Program-made: the position numbers and the translations under genes
Shown here: positions 34,556-46,539 of the stretch, one piece after another
Layout: each line of letters starts with the position of its first letter
Position numbering within the stretch: position 1 is the stretch's first letter
Notes under the pieces: generated by a model
Told to the model about the DNA's origin: nothing
Database searches by the model: none
What the model saw: only the letters and a program-made list of their open reading frames with translations
NCBI GenBank assembly: GCA_020310875.1
Contig: CM035407.1
Coordinates: 218,177,145 to 218,241,144, forward strand
Length of the DNA: 64,000 bases
Direction of reading: 5' to 3'
Origin: Ceratopteris richardii
Taxonomy: Eukaryota; Streptophyta; Polypodiopsida; Polypodiales; Pteridaceae

Positions 34556-35380
34556 AATTTCTTCCTAGAGTATAGCATCCATCAGAGAGTGAGTGAGTAC
34601 GTATCCACCCATCCAACTCCACTCATATATATACCAAAGGTCCAAGGGTTGCATGTCTTAATTTTTATCCATGTGTCCTTCCAAGTGTCCATGTGGATAC
34701 TTTCCAAAGAGAATCGCATGGCTTCTATTTCAATTGACGCCTTCCCTTCACGTACGAGCCAAGGTGTCATTTGGGAGAAGGTTCTCCCAAGACTAAGGTT
34801 TTTTCTTCCTTAGTTTAATTATTCCTAAGGTAATAACAAACCCTTCAATTGAGACTTCCATTGAAATAAATCCTCAAGGGTTAAAACCAAGGAACATAGG
34901 TTCCTTCTTGGAGGGTCTAACCCATTATATATTTATATATAAACACACGTGCATGTCACACACTCAACACACACAATAGAAACATGCACATGCACACAAA
35001 GCGTGCACACACACTCTTTCTCATGAAATCTCACTTCACTCATATACACTAACACACTCAAGTTTCAATTCACTTATACTTCACACGTTCATCCACAAAT
35101 AGTTAAACATAATTGTACATAGTTAATTATTTAAATATTTACAGTCTTATTTATTTTAATAAATTTTATTCTTTTATTTTACATTATTTCTTTTTATGCT
35201 TTTTCTTTCGTTTTATGTATTTTAGAGTAAGGTTTATTTATCGTACCTATTTGTTAGTTCTATACACAAATATTGGACCCCTAGAGCTGCGTAGAAAACC
35301 ATAAGTGCACATATAATATGAACACACGTTGACATTAACATACAGATACCCATAGAGACATACTTAAATACTCACACACC
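34556..35380. other. Spacer with CA-rich stretches
   Basis: No coding frame recognised. It includes a short TA-rich run near 34927-34943 and CACA-rich sequence around 34945-35010. Confidence 0.55.
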
Positions 35381-35604
35381 CACACAATGCACATAGGCAC
35401 CTAGGCACATATAAACACATAACACTTAAGGATACACAAACATACATAACACAAATACATAGGGTAAAACTCAGAAACACCTAGGTACATGAACACACAA
35501 TGCACATAGGCACCTAGGCACATATAAACACATAACACTTAAGGATACACAAACATACATAACACAAATACATAGGGTAGAACTCAGAAACACATAGGTA
35601 CATG
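35381..35604. repeat. Near-perfect 113-bp tandem duplication
   Basis: Units 35381-35493 and 35494-35604 both start cacacaatgcacataggcac and contain cacttaaggatacacaaaca. They differ at only a few positions. Confidence 0.93.
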
Positions 35605-36160
35605 TAGGGTAAATCGCACATACACTTAGGTTCAAAAATAAATATGGGCACTTTAGGGTACACACACATACCATTAGTTAACATAATACGCATAAACGTT
35701 ATCTCCAAAAATACACATACATACACATATTAACATTCATGCACATTCATATATATGGCATATCTCAAATGAAATGTGCAAATGTAAGCTCATAGTAAGC
35801 AAATACAAGACTATATAGCACAATAGATCCATTATGCATAATATCAACTCAATACTATGCCATTCTGAATAATGTCTTACATGCTCACACACACACAATT
35901 ATTCGCAAACTCATACAAGTTTTAAACACAGCCAAAACGTATTCAATTATACTCCCTTCATGGTTTGTTTAGAGCATATCTTCATCTTCTTCTGCCTAGA
36001 GGTACTAGAGATAGAGATTAGAAAATCACATGGAACATCTGTTGAAAGAGGAGATTTTAATTTTTCTAAATGTAAGTGGAGAAATCCTTCTAATAGTGTG
36101 CACGAACCCCTTTCTTTGTAACAATCTCAGATTGACCTCTGCAATGCAATGCCAGAATCC
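35605..36160. other. CA-rich spacer
   Basis: No gene recognised. Scattered ACACAT words and AT-rich sequence. Confidence 0.55.
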
Positions 36161-36299
36161 CTCTGTCTCTTCCTCTCTCTCTCTAACTCTCTCTCTCTCT
36201 CACTCTCTTTTTCATATCTACATAGGCCCATTTTTCCTCTCTCTCTCTCTCTCTTTATCTCTCAGAATGCCTTCATATGTCCATGTGCATAGTCCAAAT

Positions 36300-36335
<36 letters not shown>

Positions 36336-36785
36336 GTAAGATATGGAAACGCAAACCTTGCAATTTTATTTTAGCAAATAAAGTGAAATGATAACAATTT
36401 GATATGCATAAATGAACAAATCCCAAGAGCTCTTGGAGTGTATGATCTGAAGAGACCACGAAGGGGAACTAGAAAAAGAGGACACAAAATAACTTGGGCA
36501 CAAAGGAAACTGGTGAGATTTTAATGCATGCCCTCTACACGTTGATAGCAATCAATGAGGTTAGATCAACAAACATTAGAGAAACCAACTCTCTCTCTCT
36601 CTCTCAATCTCTGTGGTGGGTTCTATTGTTATGAGGTCATGACGAGGAGAGGTGAGGTAAGAGAGATAGGGGTTTCTCTCTCTCTCTCTCTCTCCTTCTC
36701 TCTCTACCTATGGTACCATCAATAGATGCATGGAGTAGAGATATGGGGAAATCTCCCTCCCTCTCTCTCTCTCTCTCTCTCTCTT
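36160..36785. repeat. Interrupted (CT)n microsatellite tracts
   Basis: Pure CT runs at about 36175-36205, 36236-36262, 36303-36331, 36589-36605, 36676-36694 and 36764-36784 are separated by unique sequence. Confidence 0.9.
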
Positions 36786-37229
36786 AGAGTTCAAAGCATG
36801 AGAAAACAAAAGACGAGCAAGAAAAAAATGTTCTTGAAAAAACTTTAGGAAAAACCCATGCTAAATTAAGCCTATATTTATAGAGAGCAAGGGTCTAACT
36901 TCTAATTTGAAAATTTTGCACGTATGCATACATACATACCTTTTCTTCTCTCAATTTCTAGGATTTGGATAATCCATTCATTCCTTTCTATTTTTCATTT
37001 CCTTCTTCTTCTCTTTTCATTTTTCATCTCCTTTTTCCCTTCTTCTTTTTGGAGTAAGTTCAATGGATATATTTGAATTACATATTCACACATGACTAAA
37101 AAAACCAATTTACATAAGCATACACAAGTGGATCACATAAAGAAGGGCCTTAGGGGTTCCAAACATCGGGTTTTAGATAGAAAGATTAGGGATTTCCACA
37201 CATACGGTTACAAAACACATAATCATAGG
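36786..37229. other. Pyrimidine-rich spacer left of the young Gypsy
   Basis: A TATA-like word (cctatatttatagagag) near 36870 is followed by a T/C-rich stretch at 36940-37060. The sequence continues at 45945 beyond the Gypsy insertion. Similar composition and order are seen at 53100-53400. Confidence 0.45.
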
Positions 37230-38271
37230 TGTTGGGGGATTCTTAGACGAGAAGGAGTTTCAGGGTTCGTAGGAGAAAAGGGAAGAAACAAGAAGAGAAA
37301 TACACCTGGAAGCTTCTGCCGATTGATTACAGTAAGACAATTACAATGTTTGAAGTACAAGACAAGCCAATACCTCTGTGCACAATCCCACAGAGTGCCC
37401 ACTTACAAAATACCAAATATCCCAAAGTCTTCTTGCTGCCGGCTTCCTCTGCACCAGACCTCCACCTGCTTCAAGCTTATCCTTGTGCACACCTTGCACC
37501 AAGCTTCCACAAAGGGGGAGGAGTGAATACCTTCTGTCGGCACGCACACACTACAGTGAGACCTTGAGATCCTTGGGGGAGTATAGCTTAGCACTCTCTG
37601 CACAAATCCTTAGTCACTCTCCATGCACCTTGCACTTCCACTTCTCTGCGTCGCACACTGGTGACTCTTGCACTATCTCTCTTGCTTCACTTAGCCTATG
37701 CTTCTCTTGCTTACTCTAAGATTGGTCCAAGAATAGACCTTGCCTTGATTTGAGTGTGCCGATCACGTACGCTCCTAACCGCAATGGTATCTTGGTGCTC
37801 ACTTTGATGTCCCAAGATTGTCTTCACAAGTGGCAGCCAACCACTCACTGTTTTGTCCTGTAGTGACTTTAGACTAAAACCCAAAATTTTAATGGGGGGC
37901 CATACTTTCACCTGTGCGTACGTTGCCGCTTCACATACCTTCACATTTTCTTTTAAGTCTTCACTTTTGCACCTAAGGGGGGGTTCACCTGAACCTTCCA
38001 AAACACTTTAAAACACACTTTGAAGCTTAGGGAAATTAGAGAAAATACCTCTGCAACCTGCAACTCACTTTCTCCAATTTACCCTTTGTGGACAATTAAT
38101 TGTGCACTACCTGTGCACTTTGACACCTGCATTTTAGCACTTTGACTTTGCACCTATTGACTTTGACCTTGACCTTGTTGACTTTAACCAGTTTACTTTG
38201 AGCAGTTGACTTTGATCTTTTGACTTTGACTGCAGTTGACTTTGACCAACATGAATTTTATGGGCTCAACA
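37230..38271 (-). repeat. 3' LTR of the young Gypsy
   Basis: TGTTGGGGGATTCTTAG to TATGGGCTCAACA on the plus strand. The U3 end (38140-38250) holds ten TTGAC words on the plus strand. Apparent frames at 37092-37719 lie largely inside the LTR, recur in the other copy, and have no known domain. Confidence 0.94.
38140..38252. promoter_or_regulatory. Cluster of W-box-like TTGAC words in the LTR U3
   Basis: Ten TTGAC cores in about 110 bp, several as ttgactttgacc. TTGAC(C/T) is the WRKY-factor W-box core. In the element's direction this is the U3 region, upstream of where transcription should start. The partner LTR (45812-45924) has eleven. Confidence 0.6.
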
Positions 38272-39170
38272 GTTGCCCACCACCTAATGTGCTCTCCGTC
38301 CCGGAGAGCTATAGCCAAAACGCTGAGCATATAGGACATCATGATAATGGAGCTGCAAAAACTGGAAGAGGACATCTGAGCGGCTACCAATTCCACCAGA
38401 ACAAGCACCAGAAAAGAACCAGAAGTGGGATGTTTTTTTTTTTTAATGGAAAAGCAAAAAGGATGGCAATGGGAGGGTAGAAGGGAAGGGGCAGGGAGGG
38501 CAGATGGGGCTGAGAGGGATAGGGTCGGGAGGGTTAAGGATGTGGCTGGGCAGATGGGTAAAGGGAGGGATTGGGAGAAGGATTATGGGGTCTGGAGAGG
38601 GGAAAAATGATCAAAGAGGAGAGCTACAGAGGGAGCATATGTGAAATATTGAACATATGGTGAGAGGAGGTGATAACAGACAATGTGGCCAATGAGGTGA
38701 AATAAAAACATGTGGTAATTGTGTAGAAAACATGTGGGTTTGGACCAAAAGTCAAAGAAAAAGTGGGAATGTGGAAAAATAAAGTCAAAAACTGAGTCCA
38801 GAGGTGCCAAAAAACATGAAAATGACTCCATTTTTGTAAAAAACGGCCAACCGAGGCACGATCCAGAGCCAAAAGGTTTGAGCCATAAAAAATAAAAAAA
38901 TTAAAAATTAAAAAAAAAGATAAATTGTATATTTTCAAAAATAAAATAAAAAATTAAAAAAAATATTTGGTCTTTTTTTTTCCCTTTTTCGAACGCCCAA
39001 ATAAAAAAATAAAAAATAAAAAGAAAATAATAATAATTAAAAAATAAAGAAAAGAAATTAAAAAAAATGGAAAAATAAAAAAAAATAATAAATAAATAAA
39101 TAATAATGGGGGGGGGGCTGTCAGAACGAGGGGGGGGGTGGGGGGGGGGGAGATGAGAAAGTTACGTACA
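38272..39170. other. Non-coding part of the young Gypsy between integrase and 3' LTR
   Basis: Purine- and A-rich on the plus strand, with AATAAA-type words and three long G runs at 39108-39150. The tract GGTGGTGGGCAAC on the minus strand next to the LTR may be the plus-strand primer. Confidence 0.6.
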
Positions 39171-39210
39171 ACCTGGACAGATTTTGCAGTTCCAGGTGAT
39201 CCATACTTCC

Positions 39211-40104
39211 TCAAGTGTGTTGATGATAGGCCTTGAGCCTGGATATGTTGACAAGTAGCAAGGCCTCTCCTTTCAGCGTCTCTAACTCCATAGCACCCCA
39301 ATTTAGCATTGTTTTGACTCCGTAAGGTCCTTCCCAATGTGGAAGCCATTTTCCTCTCAATTGTGTATGAAGATAAGGTCTATGGAGAAGAACTAACATG
39401 CCTGCTTCAATGTTGTTGTTCCATAGATGTCGATCATGTGCCTCCTTCCTCTTCATCTGAGTCTCTATCAATTGTTTTGTTGCTAGTAGACGAATCTCCT
39501 CCACTTTATGTAGTGCTCTGAGCCTCTGAGAGACATCACAATCCTTCTTGCCCTGCATGAATGCTATCTTAGGTGATCCATGTAAAAATTCAAAGGGCTC
39601 AATGGGCAATCTACCATAAACTAGTTGGAATGGAGAATATCCTGTGGCCTCTTTGTAGGCTAACCTGTATGCCCATAGAGTACCTTGATAAGCAATGCCC
39701 CAGGAAGTGGGCTGTAACATACACTCCTTTCTTAACATTGAGATTAAAACCTTATTTGTCGATTCAGCCTGTCCATTGGCTCTTGGATAGTAAGCACAAG
39801 AGGTCCTATGTAGAATTTTATACCTGTTGAAAATTTCCTGCAGGACCTTATTGACAAAGTGGGTACCTTGATCTGTACAAATTTCAAGTGGGCATCCAAA
39901 CCTGCAAATGATGCTACTATAAATGAAATTAGCAACAGTTTGGGCAGTGCAATCGGGGGAGGCAATAGCTTCAGCCCACTTTGTCGCATAATCTGTAGCT
40001 ATCAAGAGATATTTTTCTCTTTTTGGAATTGCGGGAGAGTAGATGGGCCCTACAAAATCTAGCCCCCACTTCTCAAATGGTTGCCAGGAAGTGGAAACAA
40101 TCAA
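39211..40104 (-). pseudogene. Gypsy integrase of the young element
   Basis: Core motifs: WQPFEKWGLDFVGPI, YLLIATDYATKWAEAIA, FGCPLEICTDQGTHFVNK and YYPRANGQAESTNKVL (D,D,E layout). The C-terminal GPY-type region follows, with GKWLPHWEGPYGVKTML. The N-terminal zinc-binding part lies in 40144-40330. Integrase inserts the cDNA into the genome. Part of a broken element. Confidence 0.93.
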
Positions 40105-40143
40105 GGGGTTATGCCTCTGCTTTGTTGGCTTAGGTCCACACCT

Positions 40144-40836
40144 CTAGCAAACGTCACATGCCTTTCCCCATTCATCTGCATCCTTAAATAGTGTAGGCCA
40201 CCATAGACCAGCATCCAGTATCCTCTGACTCATAATATGCCCTGGAACGTGCCCACCACCTGTACCTTCATGTGCAGAGTGAAGGACTTCCCTCACTTCT
40301 TCTTCTTCCAAACACTTCCTAAACCTGTCATCCTTGCCCTGTCTATACAATCTATCTTCAATGAAGGTATATGGTCTACTCTTGATTAGCAGTCTCTTCT
40401 TTTGCACAGCACTAGCCTTTTCTGGATACAACCCAGTTTTAATGAAATTTTTGATATCATAATACCACCCTTGAGCTTGTACAGCAAACAGATCAGCATC
40501 TGGAAAATCATCATTGATTCCACTAGTTTGATTTGTCCAATTTATTCTGGATAGGTGATCCGCCATAACATTTTCTTTACCTGGTCTATGGACTACAGAA
40601 AAATCAAACTCTTGGAACAACAATAACCACCTCCATATTCTACTAGTGGCTTCTGGTTTGTTGAGTAAGTATTTTAGTGGTTGGTGATTTGTTATAATAA
40701 TAAATTTTACTCCCAATAAGTAATGACGGAGTTTTTGGACAACAAAGACCATTGCTAGGGCTTCCCTTTCTGTAGTATTGTAATTCCTTTCAGCCTTGGT
40801 CAAGATTCTACTGGCATATTGAATTGGTGTGTCCAT
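40144..40836 (-). pseudogene. Gypsy RNase H and integrase N-terminus
   Basis: QYASRILTKAERNYNTTERE, LRHYLLGVKFIIITNHQPLK and VHRPGKENVMADHLSR mark RNase H. EGTGGGHVPGH and the final CDVC belong to the integrase HHCC finger. Confidence 0.92.
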
Positions 40837-41984
40837 TTTAATTCTTCACTGGGTTGGGTCAGAACTGCCCCCACTGCATAGGCACTGACATCTACATGTA
40901 TATGAAAGATTTTTGACCACTTAGGTGTGATCAAAATAGGAGCAGACACTAACCTTGACCATAATGTTTGATATGCTTTTTCCTCCTCTTCTTCCCATTT
41001 AAAAGGTACTTCCTTACCTGTAAGTCTAGCCAGTGGTCTGGCTATCTCTGCATACATTTTTATAAATCTTCTATGGTATCCAGTATGCCCCAAGAAACTC
41101 TGAATCTCTTTAGGGGATTTAGGTTTAGGCAACTTTAATATAGAAATGATTTTGTCAGGATCTGGGGCCATACCTTTAGCCGACACCACATGTCCTAAGA
41201 GAGTTCCTTCTGTCACAAGAAAATGACATTTGTTTGGATTGAGCTTTAGCTTAGTCTCCCTGCATCTTTTGAAAACATTCTGCAGCTGCCTCAAGTGATG
41301 GTCCAAACAATCTAGAGGAGTTTCTTTGTGAGAACCTGAAAACGAAGAGAAGTCATCCAGGAAGATTCTAAGTGATTCCAGCAATAGGGGGCCAAAAATG
41401 AGATTGACCGTTCTGTTAAAGGTGGTTGGAGCGTTTCTGAGCCCAAATGGCATTTTTACATACACATATGTTCCCCAAGGTGTGATAAAAGCAGTCTTTT
41501 CACGATCCTCTGGGTGTATTGATATTTGATTATAGCCACTAAATCCATCCATAAAGCTATATAATGCATGCCTAGCCACTTCTTCAATGACCTGCTCTGC
41601 AAAAGGCATTGGGAACCCATCTGGAATGGTCACCTTGTTGAGTGCTCTAAAGTCAACACAAATTCTGATTTTATTAGTATTCTTCTTTGGTACTATAACC
41701 ATAGGTGAGAGCCACTCTGAGTGTTCTACAGGAATGATGATTCCTGCATCCTCCATCTTCTGTATTTCCACATAGACAGCTTCAGCATATTTTGGATTAA
41801 GTCTATAACTCTTCCCTCTTATGGGTTTGGCTCCATCAACCAGAGGGATTCTATGCTCTCCATAAGTTGCAGGCACTCCTTCTAAGTCTTTATAATGCCA
41901 GGCAAAAACATTTGTATAATGGGTCAAGAATGATTTTACCTTTTCAAGGAGCCCTGGGTGGTTCCACAACCAAGTGGCCACCAA
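40800..41984 (-). pseudogene. Gypsy reverse transcriptase
   Basis: KIRICVDFRALNKVTIPDGF, YSFMDGFSGYNQISIHPEDR and KMPFGLRNAPTTFNRTVNL are followed by LRIFLDDFSSFSG at the active site, where plants usually have YLDD or YVDD. Then come CHFLVTEGTLLGHVVSAKGM and IQSFLGHTGYHRRFI. Long continuous frame of 394 residues. Confidence 0.93.
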
Positions 41985-42014
41985 AACTGGCCGATTATTG
42001 TCTTGAGTGCCTAA

Positions 42015-42593
42015 TTATATTTCTTGGACAGGATTTCTCTCTACCATATTATCTTCCTGCTCATCTTCTTCCTTGTCTTCTTCTACTAGCTTTTCTTGCA
42101 TTGCTTCATAAGCAGGTGTATTTTGGACTTCAATGTGTTCCTCCTTGTCCTGCATCCATCCTGCAGGGATTTCTTGAATTGGGAAAGAACATTCTTCACT
42201 AGAATTTTTTACCTTGCCTTTAGCTTTAGTAACCTCTTTATCTGTGGTTGTCATATCCTCCTCCAAGTTGTATTTGAGGGGTGTCTTCCTGCCCCTTCTA
42301 TGGTCTGTGATGGGCTCTCCCAATCCATCAACCTGGACTTTTTCCTTATCTTCATCATAACCTTCAATCGTGCAAGAATTATTAAGAAAAATTCCGAAAC
42401 AAGAGGAAGAGTTGCCTGCTTGGAGCCAATTTAGAATATCCTCTTCTTCCTCGAAATTGATTTGGGGTTGATCCTCCGATTCTGTTTCCATGCATATGCC
42501 AACTGTTTGCATCATGCTAGTGTTTCCTTGATTATCTGGGCCCTCTTCTAAATGAATCTGTGTTAGCTCTTGCCCTTTCTTTTGTACCCACAT
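42015..42593 (-). pseudogene. Linker between protease and RT in the young Gypsy
   Basis: About 190 residues, strongly acidic (for example EEDKEEDEQEDNMVE), with no known fold. It occupies the protease-RT spacer of this Gypsy group. Confidence 0.75.
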
Positions 42594-42641
42594 AGTGTCC
42601 TTGCCCCAATCATGAATGACACTTGCATGCCTCAGCCATGG

Positions 42642-43901
42642 TCATCCAATCAAGAGGGGAAATCCTCCTTCAACCTGGGGCAATATTAAAACCACAAAAT
42701 CCAGAATGAATAGATTACCTTGTACTTCAAGTGGAGCTTTTGGGATCACTCCCAAGGGCCTTACTTTGCTCTGATCTGCCAAAGTAACAATGAAATTTGT
42801 AGGCCTTGAAGGGTGGAGTCCAATCTTTTCCATTGTATGTTCAGGCATCAAGTTAATGCCAGAACCACCATCCACAATAACTCCTTGAAATTCATGACCT
42901 TGGATAGATACTGTCAGCCGAGGACTTTTATAATCTGTAAGGGGTGCTTCCCCTACAATTTTTCCTTTATGTAAAACAGCAATCTTTGCCACCAAACTTG
43001 TAGTGGAAGCTTCATCAATTATCTGTAATAACTCTGACCTGAATTTCCCATCCAGCTTTATTAAATCAAAAATACTAACCTCCTTTTTCATGGACTTGAG
43101 TAGTTTTGAAGCCTCTGATTCCTTGAGAGCATGGGCTCCAGTTGACTTATCAAACTCCTCATGAGCCCTATTGAAGGCATGCCCAATGGCATCACTGGTG
43201 CATATGAGATATCCTTGTTGACTTGTATCTGCACCTGTGGTGACTTTATCTTCAGATGGTTCTCTGTTTTGATTCCATTCCTTAATCTTTGACCCTTGTC
43301 CTATGTCTGCTTGAGCCTTCCCCTTGCTTCTTGTCTGCACAGTCAAAGATTCTATTTCTTCTAATTGCACCACCCTGGTAGATGGTGATGGCTCATTGAC
43401 CAGATCACACACTTCTTCTTTGTGCACCGAAATCATTTGAATATGAGGCCCGGATGAAGAGGCTTGATTCTTAGCACAACAATTTGTATAATGGTCTCTT
43501 GCATCAGGGTAGTTCCTGCAAGGAGGGGCATTTTCTGGTAGGAAGCACCTACTTTGATAGTGCCCGCATTCTCCACATCTGAAACAGATGATTGGCCTCC
43601 TAGGCCCATTTCCAAAGTTATTCCTCTGTCTAGGATTATAGTTGTTACCTTGATTTGGTGCAGCAGCCATCACATTTGCTGGTGTTGGGGGTCCCCCTTG
43701 TGTCCAGTATGTCGTTGCAGGCATTCCTCTTGATTGGCATTCATGGGCCTCATGGCCAACTTTCCTGCATAATTGACAAGTCACACTTAACAGAGGATAT
43801 TCACTTACTATGTGACCTTGCTTACTGCACATGGAACACCAAAGTCCACTCTTGATGCCACCTCCTTTGAGCTCCTGCAACTCCTGTCGCAGCTGAGCCA
43901 A
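42642..43901 (-). pseudogene. Gypsy nucleocapsid zinc knuckles and protease
   Basis: CCHC-like motifs CSMCSKQGHIVSEYP, CQLCRKVGHEAHEC and CFRCGECGHYQSRC, then a further Cys/His cluster CRNYPDARDHYTNC. The aspartic protease shows GVIVDGGSGINLMPEHTMEK. The multiple knuckles in one gag are typical of this element group. Confidence 0.9.
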
Positions 43902-43910
43902 TTCCTCTGC

Positions 43911-44752
43911 CTAGGCCTCCTCCTCCTTTTGGAGCTTTAGTGCTTCAATCTCCCTTCTCAATTGAGCAACAGCATTCTCCTCCTCTTTGTAGGGCTTATT
44001 TCTTTTTAAGCCCTCCAGCTCTTTCCTTAGTTGTATCACTGGATCCTCCATTTCTGTACCATATGTTGGTTGGGAAGAAGTTGCTCCATACTGGTACCTT
44101 ATCTGCTCCAAGCGTATGGCTGTGCTGATGAACTCCTCTATGGAGGCTGTAGGTAGCACTAATTCCTTTATTTTGCATTTGGTGGCCACTGGTAGGGGCT
44201 TAGCCAACCATTTCTTAACAAAAAAATCGTGTGGTGGATCTGGAAATTTAGCCATTAGTGCTTTGGCCCGAGTCACAAACTCTGGGAACTTTTCTCCTGG
44301 ACCTAATCTTAAATTTTCTAGCTCTTCTATGATAATCTCCGCAGTGTTGCCATGCTGGAACTGATTTTTAAAGCATCTTTCATCACTTCCCAAGTGGTAA
44401 AATGGTTTTCAGCAAACTGGCTGAACCACTTATCAGCTAATCCCTCCAATGTGGCAGGGAAGAGAATCAAAAAGGCATCCTCCCTACCCATTAGGCCTCT
44501 AGTCTTACATAGTGTCAAGAACCTTCTAATGTGTTCATCCGGATCCTCTTGAGCTAGGCCTTTGAAAGAAGGAAACTTTATATTTAATCTAGAGAGTAAA
44601 GTTTCCAAGTCTACCTGACCCGCCATGCTCTTGACTGATGATGTTGAAGATAGTGGACTGGGGGACCTTCTAACAACCTTCCTTCTTGTCTGCTTGTAGG
44701 TGACCCTCAATACTTGGGACCGGGTTGCGGTCATGAGCAGCTCATAGCCCAC
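43911..44752 (-). pseudogene. Gypsy gag (capsid region)
   Basis: Capsid motifs KFPSFKGLAQEDPDEHIRRF and LFPATLEGLADKWFSQF are followed by LENLRLGPGEKFPEFVTRAK and a coiled-coil-like run (QLRRELEGLKRN, QLRREIEALKLQ). Gag assembles the cytoplasmic particle. Confidence 0.9.
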
Positions 44753-44876
44753 TGAATATGAGACACTTGATAAGAATATTTTCCTTTTGTTTGATGAGGT
44801 AGCACTGTGGTTCTGTCAGCACTTGATCTCTTCTATGCTTTGCACTTGGTTTCTCCTAAGCTCAAATCTCCTTGGA

Positions 44877-44895
44877 GGTCCCACCGGGCATGCCA
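44877..44895 (-). promoter_or_regulatory. Primer binding site of the young Gypsy
   Basis: Minus strand TGGCATGCCCGGTGGGACC, five bases from the 5' LTR. It is not an initiator-methionine site, so a different tRNA primes this element. Which tRNA cannot be fixed without a tRNA set. Confidence 0.7.
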
Positions 44896-44900
44896 AATTT

Positions 44901-45944
44901 TGTTGGGGGATTCTTAGACGAGAAGGAGTTTGAGGGTTTGTAGGAGGAAAGGGAAGAAAGAAGAAGAGAAAATACACCTGGAAGCTTCTGCCGATTGATT
45001 ACAGTAAGACAATTACAATGTTTGAAGTACAAGACAAGCCAATACCTCTGTGCACAATCCCACAGAGTGCCCACTTACAAAATACCAAATATCCCAAAGT
45101 CTTCTTGCCGTCGGCCTCCTCTGCACCAGACCTCCACCTGCTTCAAGCTTATCCTTGTGCACACCTTGCACCAAGCTTCCACAAAGGGGGAGGAGTGAAT
45201 ACCTTCTGTCGGCACGCGCACACTACAATGAGACCTTGAGATCCTTGGGGGAGTATAGCTTAGCACTCTCTGCACAAATCCTTAGTCACTCTCCATGCAC
45301 CTTGCACTTCCACTTCTCTGCGTCGCACACTGGTGACTCTTGCACTATCTCTCTTGCTTCACTTAGCCTATGCTTCTCTTGCTTACTCTAAGATTGGTCC
45401 AAGAATAGACCTTGCCTTGATTTGAGTGTGCCGATCACGTACGCTCCTAACCGCAATGGTATCTTGGTGCTCACTTTGATGTCCCAAGATTGTCTTCACA
45501 AGTGGCAGCCAACGACTCAATGTTTTGTCCTGTAGTGACTTTAGACTAAAACCCAAAATTTTAATGGGGGGGCCATACTTTCACCTGTGCGTATGTTGCC
45601 GCTTCACATATCTTCACATTTTCTTTTAAGTCTTCACTTTTGCACCTAAGGGGGGGTTCACCTGAACCTTCCAAAACACTTTAAAACACACTTTGAACCT
45701 TAGGGAAATTAGAGAAAATACCTCTGCAACCTGCAACTCACTTTCTCCAATTTACCCTTTGTGGACAATTAATTGTGCACTACCTGTGCACTTTGGCATC
45801 TGCATTTTAGCACTTTGACTTTGCACTTGTTGACTTTGACCTTGACCTTGTTGACTTTAACCAGTTGACTTTGAGTAGTTGACTTTGATCTTTTGACTTT
45901 GACTGCATTTGACTTTGACCAACATGACTTTTATGGGCTCAACA
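44901..45944 (-). repeat. 5' LTR of the young Gypsy
   Basis: Partner of 37230-38271, same ends. In the element's direction it starts TGTTGAGCCCATAAAAG and ends CCCCCAACA. Confidence 0.94.
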
Positions 45945-46535
45945 ATAGCGTATGTAAATTTATTAGACATTGAAATATGAAAGGGTTTTAGGGCATATAC
46001 AAGAACGTGAGTTTTAATCACACTCTCTAATTTTGGGTCTACATATAAGGGTTTTGGGTCTTAGACACAAGGGTGTCAGGGTTTTTATAGGGTACATAAA
46101 CATTGAGTTTTGGGGCTTTCTATACATACACTTAGGGTTTTGATAGGCTAAGCTTTATATTACAATCAAAGTTCTAAGAGTTAATGTCCCTAAGGAGTTT
46201 TGGCCAATAAGGGTTACAAGTTAGTGTTTTCCTAGGGTTTTCCCTTAGGTTTCAAATGCTTTAGATATGCGTTTTAAAGGGTTGTGAAGGATCAATGGAC
46301 ATGGGATCTTTTTACAAGTAGGGTTACAACCACTAGGGTAAAAGAAAATAGGGTTTCTAATGCTTTCATATTGGCTCACACATCTATACATTTGGAGGTT
46401 TTTCTCATCACACACTTATTTAAGACGTCTAAGCTTTGAATAAATGTACAACTTTAGTTCTTCTTCTTCTTCATGTAGATAATAAATCATAAATATATCA
46501 ATTATATTCATCAAATCACAATCAATATAGAAAAA
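45945..46535. other. Spacer right of the young Gypsy
   Basis: No gene. Repeated agggttt words, for example near 46000-46260. Continues the sequence left of 37230. Similar agggttt-rich sequence occurs at 53420-53680. Confidence 0.5.
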
Positions 46536-46539
46536 AGTA

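Larger units (their letters stand above)
37230..45944 (-). mobile_element. Ty3/gypsy LTR retrotransposon, nearly complete and young
   Basis: LTRs of 1,042 and 1,044 bp differ at about 22 positions (about 2%) plus a few single-base indels, so this is the most recent datable insertion in the window. A target duplication is visible (atagg before, atagc after, 4 of 5). Gag, four zinc-knuckle-like motifs, protease, RT, RNase H and integrase are present in order with no chromodomain, which suggests the Tat/Athila side of Gypsy. About half a dozen breaks; otherwise it looks whole. Confidence 0.94.

Noticed and set aside
35381-35604. Possible CRISPR-like direct repeats
   Set aside because: Only two long adjacent units with no spacers, in plant nuclear DNA; it is a tandem duplication.
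35471-35726. Cysteine-rich minus-strand frames resembling small secreted proteins
   Set aside because: They come from the CA-rich 113-bp duplication and its flank; cysteines arise from TGT/TGC in the repeat.
37092-37719. Open frames overlapping the 3' LTR, repeated at 44995-45391
   Set aside because: They appear twice only because the LTR is duplicated; no domain, and they run against the element's direction.
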